Of a stretch of DNA of 64,000 bases, positions 54,328 to 64,000 are shown in pieces. The notes under the pieces are model-generated. The model was not told the DNA's origin, ran no database searches, and saw only the letters and a program-made list of their open reading frames with translations. Every line of letters starts with the position of its first letter. The first letter of the stretch is position 1. A program made the position numbers and the translations under genes. The stretch comes from Opeltia flavorubescens (taxonomy: Eukaryota > Ascomycota > Lecanoromycetes > Teloschistales > Teloschistaceae): assembly GCA_000442125.1 (NCBI GenBank), contig KE546969.1, positions 1,550,001 through 1,614,000 on the forward strand. Direction: 5' to 3'.

Positions 54328-57300
54328 CTATTCATGCAAAAAGGTGCAGTCGTCGCCTTTCCGACATTTGCCCTCCTGCCAGAATTTGCATGGAAGATGG
54401 GGAATGCCGTAGAATGGCTTCTTCTTCCCATCTGTACCGCTCTTCACCCGTTTCCCCTTACTGTATCCGTAATCCCCATTCTGCTGATCATCGTGGTCTA
54501 TTGGACGTTTGCGCTCATTGTCCATCTGGTAAGGTGTCCCGTAGCCGTAATTCTGCATTGGCGCACTGGGCTGCGGTTGCTGAAATTGGGCAAGGATGGA
54601 GCTAAGATCCACGTTGGGCGTTGGTTGTGGTGGCGGATTGTATACCTGACCTTGCCTTTGCTGATTTATTGCTGCCATTGCAGCGTTAATATCAAAGCCA
54701 GATGTAGCGGGTTGCGCCAATGGTTGAGGCTGCATCGGAGCCCCTTGATGCTGCTGAGTGTTGGAGAACTGGGCAAAAATAGCTTCTAGCCCATTTGAGA
54801 CTGGTTGATTCGGTAGTTGCGGTTGTTGTACCGGCGGCTGAGATGCTGGAGCTGTCTGTGTGTTGAGAAGTTTTAGTAGATGCGATATGTCGGGAGTTGG
54901 AGGTGCGGTCGGTGTTTGGTTTTGCTGATTGTTCATCGCTGCATAGTATCGTGACTCTCGGGCCTAAATCGAAGTTAGAAAAGACAGCGTCATCAATAAC
55001 CGATTGACTTACCTTGGTTTCCGCCTCAGGAGGGCCAAAGGATTGCTCCGGTGAGAAATCATCGCTATCCTGTTCAATAGGCTCCCGTGGAGAAGGCGGT
55101 ATGTCGGAAGAGGAGGTATAGATCACCATCAGCGTGGTCATCTCCCTCTGCTCCTGAATAGCCTTTTCCTCGCTTTCTGCACTTTTCTTTCCACCGCGAG
55201 AGGTATAATTCCGGTCTAGCTCTTCAGGAGGAACAACACTTAAATCAACCACTAAACGAATGTAAGCATTTGCACTCAAACTTTAGGCAGTCACATACAA
55301 CTCGGAGTTGTCCAAGAGTTTATATCTTCCTCGGCTGCTTCTCCGTTTCCGTCTTCATCTTCGTCCATGACATCGCGTTCACGATGCATCTTCAACATCT
55401 GACCTTCTCCCTTGATGTCATTCGCATCTCGGACCATGCTGTCGTCATGGCCCATCTCCTCGTCGGGGTCATGTTCGAATATCCGAATTTGAACCAAGCT
55501 ATCATCTGGTTTAAATGAAACTCGAAGTTTTCGCCGAGCTTCTTTTCGCAGCCGCTTATTCCGTTCTTCTGACGTTTCGGGCGCACGATCTTCTTCGGAT
55601 TTTGACGGCGCTGATTCTTTAGACTTGCTGAGATTTGCGAATGTCTCTGCAAATGAGAACGCTGGTTTAGGAGCTGCTGTGATAGCATCCGTATTTTTCA
55701 CATCGGATGAAGAGCTACACAATAATCAGAAACATGCATCGAAGGTTTGGTGGTTTGGAAACATACCCATCCTTATCTTTTGGCTTCGCGGATTTCTGTG
55801 CAGCATTGGAAGTGCCGGGCTTCTTCGAAGCATGCAGGCTTGAGAAAAATGAGGTAGCTTTTGGAGCAACGACATTTGTTTTGACCTTCACTGCGGCAGC
55901 TTGGGCAGAGGTTCCTTTATCGGACGCCTTTGAGTCTGTCACAGAAGCCTTCCTAGAAATAAGGCTTGCTCCTTTGGCACTTGTTGCCGCACTGTTCGAT
56001 GATACAGGAGTAGGCACAACCACTCCTTTCTTCTCAACGAATGTCTGTGCCTTTCTCCCCCCCAAAGACGCCTCGGAGGACTCCTTAGATCCATCTTTGG
56101 TCCTATCTGTGATTTCTCTACTGTCCACAGATTTCGTAAGTTTACTATCTAAAGACCTCTGCTTCGTGACCGATGCAGCATTAGCAAGCACCTTTTGTGC
56201 AAATGCCTTTCCTTGCTCGTCTCCCCTTTTGACTATTTTTGGGAGAACTTTATCCATCTTGGTTCTTTCAAGGATCGCTTGATCAATAGTGGCGCAATTC
56301 GACATGATCTAATTTCTTATTAATAACGCTTTTGGTACATGGGTGGGAGGGACACTAGCCTCCATTATGCTGGTAACCAATGATCCTGTATAATCCCCGT
56401 CCTGAAAGCGATCGGCAAGGAAGTTATAGAAGACGACGCTTAAAATCGGATTCTCGCCAAGCCTACAAATCAATTAGATCAAAATACCATTTATCTCTGA
56501 TTCTATCAACAAGAAGGTGATTTTCATGGTACGCTACTTATTTCATATTGCAGCAATGGACTCGTACTATGCTCTCTGGACACGCTTCACTGCCGTTGCC
56601 ATGCTCAACGCTGCTTTAAAAGCAGGTCACAGAGATTTAATTTCAAAGGCGTTTCACCAAGTATACGTGTTACACCAAAGCGAGAACCATCTCTATGACA
56701 GAGATTTTAGGGACTCAGAGGTCAACGCAGCGTCCTGGAAATGCGCCGCAACAGCTATTATGTCACAAGCACAAAACCATTCAGAGGAGCCGTTGCACGG
56801 TGCTTAAGCACCGAGTCTAGGATTTCGGCCCAGAGCATTTCGGCTCGCGATTGCGAAAATTGACCACGGGGATAGCAACAAGGATGGGAGACGATAAGAA
56901 AGAGTTTTTACGTACTTTTCAATGATATCAGGGTGTCCGTGTTTGAGCGTCAGCTTTATGCAAGATTCCAAAAGTTTGCGCTGATTAGTCACCCGGCGTT
57001 CGTACTCGACAACTTTCGCTCGTTCTTTTTTCTCCGTAGCTTGTTGTAGGAGTGACATCTCGGTCTTCCATTTATCTCTGATACCTTTGACAACATTCCA
57101 ATACTCGCTAAGGGCCGCACGTATTACAGCACCAGAAAGTATGACTCGACGTTTAGCCCATACCGCTTTGACAGCGTCATACTCCACTGCCTTAAGTGGA
57201 TCTACTGGGCGCGTTGAGGGTAGTGGTGATGGTTCTTCAGGCTCCACTTCCTGTTCGGAGCTAGTCTCATAATCCGAATCGGCGGCATCCGGCTCAGACT

Positions 57301-58435
57301 CAGATGAAGACTCAATACTCGACGGCGATTCGGCAGTCGAAGCAGCTCTTGCTCCTGCAGTTGGTAGACGTGAGACAGTTGATTTGGAGCTAATCTTCAG
57401 CTTTTTCAGTAACGGCTCTCGGGATGGTGGCCAGGGCCCGGTTCCTTTTTCTAAGGATAATTTTAGCACCAGAGAATGATTTTGGGAAATTGTTGAGTCG
57501 CCGTTACCTTGGAAAAGAAGCCGTCTGGTTTCATTTCGTGAACGTCTACGGTTATACTTGGGTATAGTCGCTAGGACCAAGTTTAGCAACACAATGATCA
57601 AGTGATTGCATTCTACTCACCTTTGGTAGTTCCAACTTCGATGTGGTCATTACCCACGAAAACGAAGCCGGTCAGATGCTTGGAGTTTGTAGGAGCAGAG
57701 AACTCCGAGTTGCTCTTAATCAAGAAATTACCATGAGATTTACTGTCCGGCATCGCTGATGAGAGCGCTCTCCATCCCTGGCGCGTAATTGGTGGGGGCG
57801 GAGGGGTTGTATATGTGGAAGTTTTCCTTGGAACCAAAGCTGGGTCGATAACTGCTTGATTCTGTTTCAAATTAGCTGCAGTGACAGTTAATGGCTTGAA
57901 CTCTACCCACTAATGGCGCCCGCTGCGTGTGGTTCTGTTGGTACCCTGTTGGATGATTTTGCAATGCTTGGGGGGAAATAGTCTGGTTGGCTTGCTGAAG
58001 ATTCTGCCCAAAAGCATGATTCCTCGGAAAGCCGTACTGATCTTGATTCGTGACGGGATTTTGGCCATAGAAGGCATGGTCGAAGGGAGGTCCGGATATG
58101 GCAGGGCTTCGATTTGGGTTGAAACCTGAATAATCAAAAGACGAAGAATTTCTTGAATAAGGTTGATCATATATGCCACTATGGATTCCATAATTTGGAA
58201 CATGCTGGATGTTTGGTGTTGACAGAGCATTTTGCGACCAGCCATGACCACTTTGCTCATAGGGATTCGTTGGCTCAGCATTAGGGTTGAAAGATGAAGA
58301 AGCCCAAGATTGATTGAAAGAGGGTTCGTGATCGTTGTTGAGAAAGGAATTAAAGGAATCATTTTGAGTTTCATTGTAACCGTAGGGAACTCTTAATGGA
58401 TGATCATCCTGGGCACTGCTTTGATTTTGATCCAT
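54328..58435 (-). CDS. ppn1: PNUTS/Ppn1-type PP1 regulatory subunit
   Basis: Nine exons: 58435-57911, 57861-57621, 57570-57508, 57450-56916, 56462-56378, 56308-55767, 55714-55299, 55251-55013, 54963-54328; 1093 residues, all phases agree. Gln/Asn-rich N-terminus; Ser/acid-rich segment; a TFIIS/LW-type helical domain (about 370-530: KAVWAKRRVILSGAVIRAAL, KLTLKHGHPDIIEK, VVFYNFLADRF, ATIDQAILERT); a canonical PP1-docking RVSF in KLRVSFKPDD near 726; a Gln/Pro-rich part; and a terminal CCCH finger CKFWQEGKCRKGDDCTFLH. This order is that of animal PNUTS and S. pombe Ppn1, the PP1 targeting subunit of the DPS module in the 3'-end processing machinery. Intron 4 (56463-56915) is 453 bp; the donor of intron 5 (GTTACC) is less certain. 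Confidence 0.88.
56517..56807 (+). CDS. 96-residue ORF nested antisense in a PNUTS intron
   Basis: An ATG-started frame of 96 codons lies wholly inside the 453-bp intron 4 of the PNUTS-like gene, on the other strand. It reads MIFMVRYLFHIAAMDSYYAL, TAVAMLNAALKAGHRDLIS and a polar end SEEPLHGA. It has a balanced amino-acid composition and two helix-like stretches but no recognised family. The host intron is 6-9 times longer than most introns here, which leaves room for an insert. It could be chance; a frame of this length in AT-balanced DNA is not rare. Confidence 0.2.
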   Translation: MIFMVRYLFHIAAMDSYYALWTRFTAVAMLNAALKAGHRDLISKAFHQVYVLHQSENHLYDRDFRDSEVNAASWKCAATAIMSQAQNHSEEPLHGA

Positions 58436-59200
58436 GACACTTTAAGCTTCGCAAATTTAAGGTAATTGGTGCCAAGCCCGCCTCATGCAGGTCACGCTTA
58501 ACCCAGAACAGCGTAATTTTCGCAGTAGCGTACGTTTAGGCCGGAAAGGAAACTTGGGTGGCCCGTTATGAGAATTGCGTTTTGAGCTTTGTGCCTGTCC
58601 GTAGCTATGATCAGATGCCCAAATTTCTGCGTCGTGGCCAGAGAACCCCCACAACACGTAAGTCTGGTCACTGTAGCGACCTTAGTTGGCCAACTTTGAA
58701 TGCGGCTGGTACGATGAGGATAGCGATGTGCCTTTGCAGACGTCCACAAGTTACTGCCAACGAGCTCCAAGCAACACCAAACCGGAGCTTAATCCACCAA
58801 GATCTGGTACACTTCACCCTACCTCCTCCTCCAGCACCTTAGACCACTGTAAAGACCATGCACTTTATCAATAACGAGTTATCACGATGCCTTAAAGTTT
58901 GAAACGCTTTAATGGGTACATTACGATGATTTGTGGATGATTGTGGTGAGGGTTGATGAAAGGAAATGAAGGTGTGAAGTCTGAAGAAAGACTTTGTCCT
59001 TTTGTTATGATGACTCGGCGCTAACCCGGATCCGCCAACTAGGGCAGCCTTATTGCTTCGACAGGAAACTCTGGCCCAACAACAACAGCTTCGACATGAT
59101 TCTATTTCATAGCCCAACAGTATCACGGACGTTCGTGTATCTGCTCCGTGATGAAGCTGCTCCGCTATAGTCTATATTCATAGTGTAGAACTTCTGCAAA
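58436..59200. promoter_or_regulatory. Divergent upstream region, PNUTS-like / SLY1
   Basis: 765 bp between two head-to-head start codons. A plus-strand frame without ATG at 58686-58874 (NFECGWYDEDSDVPLQ..) looks somewhat protein-like and is preceded by GTAAGT..CTTAG only 28 bp apart, too short for an intron. I do not call a gene. Both promoters must lie here. Confidence 0.4.
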
Positions 59201-61535
59201 ATGGTCACACAACCGCAAACTCTTCGAGACCGGCAAGTAGGTAGGCCTCCTCAGGTCCAAGACCTACCAACTTATCGTTGACTAAACTTGGGTACAGCGT
59301 CGCTCGAAAAAATTCTCAATCTCAATCACACTTCTTCCGAACCATCATCGGCCCAACATGATTTTCCAGCGGCGAATGGACTCATCCCTAAAGCGACCCC
59401 CATCCTTAACTCTGAGGGAGATCCAATATGGAAAGTCTTGGTGTTCGACAACCTTGGAAGAGATGTGATTAGCAGTGTATTAAGGGTGAATGATCTGCGA
59501 GCATGGGGNGTGACAATACATCTGTATGTCGCCGATGGACACTCTCCTACATGTGGCTAAGAAAGTAAAGGAACCTTAGCGCTACAAGACATCCAATACC
59601 CGACGTTCCTGTTCTTTATCTGGTCGAACCCACCTCAGCCAATCTTGCTCTGATCAACCAGGATCTTTCGAAAAATCTCTACTCCGAGGCTTACATCAAT
59701 TTTCTGTCCTCCATCCCACGTCCATTGATGGAAGAATTCGCTGCTCAGATCGCAGAAGCCGGCACGGCAGAAAGTATCAGCCAGGTTTTTGACCAATATC
59801 TAAATTTTGTTGTCGCCGAGCCAGATTTGTTCAGCTTAGGACTTGGCAAGGAAACTTATTGGACTTTGAATAGCGCAAATGCCAAAGATGAAGAGATCGA
59901 CGCCCTTGTGGATAGAATCGTCAGTGGCTTGTTCAGTGTGGTGGTCACCATGGGTATGCTATTGATACCGGATTGTACTTCCAGACTAACGTGATGAGAA
60001 GGGGCAATACCAATCATCCGTTGCCCGCGGGGTGGTGCTGCTGAAATGATATCGGCAAAATTAGACAGAAAGCTCAGAGATCATATCCTAAACTCCAAGG
60101 ACAATCTCTTCTCAGGTCAGGGACCGCGATCAGCGCCGACAGCCGTAACGCCGACCTCAAGGCCAGTCCTAGTCATCGTCGATCGAAACGTTGACCTGAT
60201 ACCAATGCTCTCACATTCTTGGACTTATCAGTCACTTGTACACGATGTTCTCAAAATGCACCTCAACCGTATCACCATAGAGACCCCGATAGATGAAGAA
60301 AATCCGTCAAAGGGGCGGACGAGGAAGGCTTACGATTTGACCTCGAGTGACTTTTTCTGGGCACGGAATGCTGGCATTCCTTTTCCTCAAGTAGCGGAAG
60401 ATATCGATGCTGAACTTACAAAATACAAAGACGATGCCAATGAAATCACGCGGAAGACCGGAGCATCCTCATTAGAAGACCTACAAACCGATAATCCCAA
60501 CACATCAGCACAGCATCTTAAGGCTGCCATAACTTTATTACCCGAATTGAGGGAACGCAAAGCTACTCTTGACATGCATATGAACATCGCCACTGCGCTT
60601 CTCAAAGGGATTAAAGATCGTCAGCTGGATAATTTCTTTCAGATTGAAGAGAACATCACCAAACAGACAAGGGCACAAATGCTTGAGCTGCTCAATGACG
60701 GTTCAAAAGGCAGCGAGGCTTTGGATAAACTACGGCTTTTCCTCATATGGTTCCTGAGCACCGAACAAGAAATATCAAGAGCCGAGATGGAGCGATTCGA
60801 AGAAGCACTAACAAGAGCTGGCGCAGACACTGCAGCTCTCACATACGTAAAAAGGTGAGAAAAAACTTTCATATAATGGACTCAGTACTGATGGCTCACA
60901 GGGTTCGTGAAATAACTCGCATGACCATGATGACATCGGCTCCTACTCAACCAGCCCCGGCGACTGCCGGAGGTGACCTATTCAAAGGGTTCAGTTCTAT
61001 TTCTAATCGTTTGACCGACCGACTAGCTTCAGGCGCTCTGGGTACCAACTTTGAGAATCTGATTTCCGGCGTTAAGAACTTCCTGCCGGCAAACAAAGAT
61101 ATCACTATCACCAAGATTGTGGAATCTTTAATGGACCCGACCTCTGCTTCATCGTCCGCAATTGCTAAAACCGAAGATTATCTATACTTCGACCCACGAT
61201 CCGCTAATGCTCGAGGGACGATGCCTGCACCTTCGCAAGCGAGGCATCAACAGTCGGGCGGAATGACAGGTGCTCTAGGGAGTATGGGACCGGGTACAGG
61301 GGCAAGCTTTGGGCAGAGAAGACAAGGGTTCAGCGAAGCAATCGTATTCACTGTAGGAGGCGGTAGCATGGATGAATATGGTAACTTGCAAGACTGGGCG
61401 AAAAGAACGAGTGCAGCCAGCGGTTCCACAGTCGGCACCTCGAGGAGGAGAGTTGTGTATGGAAGCACAGAGATTCTGAACGCAGAAGACTTTGTGATTG
61501 GAGAACTCGCACGGCTAGGTAAAGAGGACAGGTAG
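59201..61535 (+). CDS. SLY1: SLY1, Sec1/Munc18-family ER-Golgi fusion protein
   Basis: Five exons, 59201-59240, 59298-59523, 59580-59953, 60002-60854, 60902-61535, give 708 residues, the family length. Starts [20 protein letters not shown], then [59 protein letters not shown], and near the end [19 protein letters not shown] and [12 protein letters not shown]. It binds the N-peptide of the syntaxin Sed5 and supports SNARE assembly in ER-Golgi traffic. The ambiguous base at 59509 is the third position of a GGN Gly codon, so the protein is unaffected. Shares the upstream region with the PNUTS-like gene. Confidence 0.97.
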
Positions 61536-62414
61536 TATTCAATGACAGCTCAGTGATTGCCTCACGGTGCATTGGTGGGTTATAGATTTTGCTTCCATCT
61601 AACTATCCGTGCATATAACACCAATTCATCCAAATGTTGTTATCTGCACCTATTGGAGCGGAGTTTAGAGTTCGCCTCAAAGATTCAATGTTTCCTCTCC
61701 TTCATACATGGGTTTCGATGACATCACCTGTTTTAGATCCAACTGGTTTTCGCGGTTGATAGCTTTTTCATTCTAATTCTAATCCTTCGACTCAGATTCT
61801 GCTCTTATTCCAACGTCTAATAGCCCCACAATCCGTAGACCTCTGCATCAGGAACTATAAATTGACGCAGCTGCCTCGACTCGAAAGCCGAGTACTATCT
61901 TAGTCAGTTCTATTATCATGACGGCATATTGGGCTTCCACACGAGGATTCAGATTATCATCTCAAGTGGACCTGCTCGATCTTTACCGGACTTGATCCAA
62001 GAAACGTGAACTCCTACGGCTTCTGGCTTCACTGTAGAAAGGAAGGACTGACGAACAAGTTCTTCCCGTTCATTGCCGCCAGTGCCTCTGGTTCATCACT
62101 CTTAGTAGGTCTTGAACAGCCCACAAATCCTTTCCTTCCCTCCCCTCCTGCTGTACTAGCTTTCCTCTTACCTACTCAACCAAAAGTCTACTTCTTTATT
62201 CCTTCAACCAGATACTCAGCATTGAAATTGACGTTACTGCGTCTTAAGATCTCATTGGGCGAGGCGCCCAATTCCTCTCTTAACAAGGGAGTATTCTATG
62301 GATCTTCGGTCCACGTAGCACTTCCTAAAGGCAAGCAAATCTTCTCCTTTTTCCATTTGCCCAATTCATCCTCCTAGAGGCACAATCTTGGTTCTTGTAT
62401 CACACTTTTTCGAT
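61536..62414. other. Intergenic, no secure gene
   Basis: 879 bp between SLY1 and the right-edge gene, both plus strand. A stop-free stretch at 62006-62377 (CRKEGLTNKFFPFIAA..) has no recognised motif; it might be a 5' exon or leader of the next gene. TA-rich otherwise. Confidence 0.4.
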
Positions 62415-64000
62415 ATGGATACTTCTTCAATTCCTTACCGTCACCTTCAGGAGATTTTGAAACAGAGCGTTTCCGATACGTTATCTCAATACCTCAGGCG
62501 GCCAACGATCGTTGCCTACTCTACCAATGCTTGTAAAGTTACTTCTCTACTTGACACTCAAAGTTCCTCGGTCTTGAAAATCCTTAGAGAAGATCTCGAT
62601 TTACTCCACGGCCCTGCTGAGATTAAACGTTTTGAAATAGGAAGCAGTGATCCTCGACCAATAGAAATAGTTCAGCACCTCGAAACCTCCAAGAATGAGA
62701 ATATAAAATTCAGGCAAAATGATTGCGGTAAGCAGAAATGACAAGGGAAGAATAACAAAATGCTAAAGGTAGTAGAATGGAGGTATGGATCGCGGCACCC
62801 ATCACCCTCTGGTCATGGCAACGCCCATTCCAGACTTGAGCACCGTGCTCCTGAGCGTTCAAGACGAGGCTCTTCTTCTGCATCTTCCGTTGTCATCACT
62901 CGTACTAGGTCACCTCACGCGGCGAAACGGGTGAAGCAGAGAAGAGCAGCTCGACTACGACTACGCGGAGAACAGACTATTAGCAGGAAAATCTGGTCTC
63001 ATGCGATTGGAACTCCCTTAAAGCATGAGAGTCCTGCACTAAGTCTTGCAACAGAATCCGCCAGAAAAAACTGCGGTAGACTCGCGGATGCACCTCCTCT
63101 TCCAGCAATAGGACAGCCTTTCTCAAAACCCAGGAAAAGACCCGAAGCCGCTGACTTCTTCACGCGTCCATCAACGCCAGAAAATAGAGAGATCAACTTA
63201 GCACCACCGGCTGCTTACAGCTCTGCCGACATCGAGGATCTAATTAATGAAGAAAAAGAAAAAGTCTCAGCACGGCAGCATCGAAACTTTCCGGCTGACT
63301 CCGACATATCTGAGGATTCATTCCCAAGACGCCCTTCTACCATCTGTACACCTATGATATTCTCCAGCCAATCATCTCCTCGATCCCATGAGAGTACAAA
63401 AGCTTTCGACACCACCTATCAGACTGAAAAGGACTACGCCTATAATGAAAGCATTATTCGAAACGTTTCAGGCTCAGTGACCCCAGCAGCCATAGCCAAA
63501 TCTAGCAGCCAGCCGGTGACTTTGACATGTACCTGCTACAAAATATAGACATAGCTGCTAACCACTTCTTCAGATCGACGAGCTCATGGAAGAGCAGACA
63601 CAGCTCATCCATGCGCTTTGCCCAGACATGGCCAAGAATTCAGCTCAAACGGAACAGCTTGTGAAAATGCAACTCCAAGTCATTGAAAGAATCTGCTCGA
63701 ACAACACAAAAAAGTCGTCAAATGCCACCGATCAGCTCATGGAAGAGCAAGCACAGCTCATCGAAACGCCTTGTCCAAACGTGTACCCGTCTCGGTTCAG
63801 TCAGCTTATTAAAACGCCCCGCTCGGACGTGACGGAGAAGCAATCGCAGACCTATCAGCTTATGGAAGAGGACCAACTTATGGAAAAGCAAGCGCAACCC
63901 ATTGGAAACCCGTGCATAAGCTCAAAGCAGAGATTGAAACGAAAAATGCAGAGCGATTGCTATCGGCCTTGTTATCCTGTGAAAAAGAAGCGGAAGAGTT
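62415..64000 (+). CDS. Unknown protein with degenerate QLMEEQ repeats, cut by the right edge
   Basis: Not recognised. Model: exon 1 62415-62727 (MDTSSIPYRHLQEIL), exon 2 62776-63515, exon 3 63574 to beyond 64000; phases 1 and 0 agree and the frame is open at the edge. Residues 1-104 look globular (KQSVSDTLSQYLRRP, KILREDLDLLHGP). Exon 2 is Arg/Ser-rich with basic clusters (SRRGSSSASS, AKRVKQRRAARLRLR), probably nuclear. Exon 3 has a loose repeat of about 20 residues: DELMEEQTQLIHALCPD, DQLMEEQAQLIETPCPN and YQLMEEDQLMEKQAQPI. The start may lie further upstream. No domain can be named. Confidence 0.55.

Noticed and set aside
58558-58874. Candidate small gene between PNUTS-like gene and SLY1
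   Set aside because: The only way to link its two parts needs a 28-bp intron and the second part has no ATG.
1-64000. Mobile elements, clustered metabolite genes or defence-type systems
   Set aside because: No terminal repeats, transposase, reverse transcriptase, polyketide or peptide synthetase, or NLR-type domains were seen in any frame; the genes are mostly unrelated housekeeping neighbours.

Overview
The window is nuclear DNA of a filamentous ascomycete (Pezizomycotina). Genes are dense on both strands, almost all are split by 45-80 bp introns with GT..AG ends, and there is no polycistronic packing. The gene set (PTH11-like receptor, sedolisin, SLY1, ISWI, RTF1 and others) is typical of Leotiomycetes/Helotiales, but that rank is an inference from protein style. 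I see no transposon, retroelement, CRISPR array, rRNA gene or intact tRNA gene. Five isolated ambiguous bases (613, 4598, 24086, 38492, 59509) point to small consensus problems.

Layout. 0-2 kb: sparse, with tiny hydrophobic ORFs and one small membrane-protein ORF. 2.6-10.2 kb, all minus strand: a disordered RGG-tailed protein, a C2H2 zinc-finger protein, an intracellular polysaccharide-deacetylase-like enzyme and a PHO84-type phosphate/H+ symporter with a CACGTG box upstream. 11.5-18.5 kb: phospholipase D (SPO14/PLD1) divergent from an alpha/beta hydrolase. 18.9-20.4 kb: two small uncharacterised genes. 21.3-26.0 kb: a secreted sedolisin and a secreted serine carboxypeptidase in tandem. 26.3-30.0 kb: mitochondrial release factor divergent from a gamma-glutamyltransferase. 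30.3-40 kb: a HAPSTR1/C16orf72-like protein divergent from ISWI, then a DMAC1-like small membrane protein divergent from an OSH3-type lipid-transfer protein. 40.8-46.5 kb: PTH11-like receptor, a frame-disrupted P-loop sulfotransferase-like gene and an unknown secreted protein. 47-54 kb: IFRD homologue, RTF1 (Paf1 complex) divergent from COQ7, and a DUF218 protein. 54.3-61.5 kb: a PNUTS/Ppn1-type PP1 regulator divergent from SLY1. 62.4 kb to the right edge: an unfinished unknown gene with a degenerate QLMEEQ-type repeat.

How the genes relate: most are unrelated housekeeping neighbours sharing divergent promoters. The functional links I can support are the two extracellular proteases (endo/tripeptidyl plus carboxypeptidase, acid protein digestion), and three transcription/chromatin genes (ISWI, RTF1, PNUTS) that are dispersed and do not form a cluster. 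Gene models below were assembled by hand; in nearly every case the exon sum is a multiple of three with matching intron phases, which is the main support for the boundaries.

The one structure that gene identity does not explain is compositional. In about eleven genes the coding strand is C-rich (C-ending codons) in its 5' or middle part and turns abruptly G-rich (G-ending codons) towards the 3' end, whichever DNA strand the gene is on. I found no convincing multi-gene novel system.
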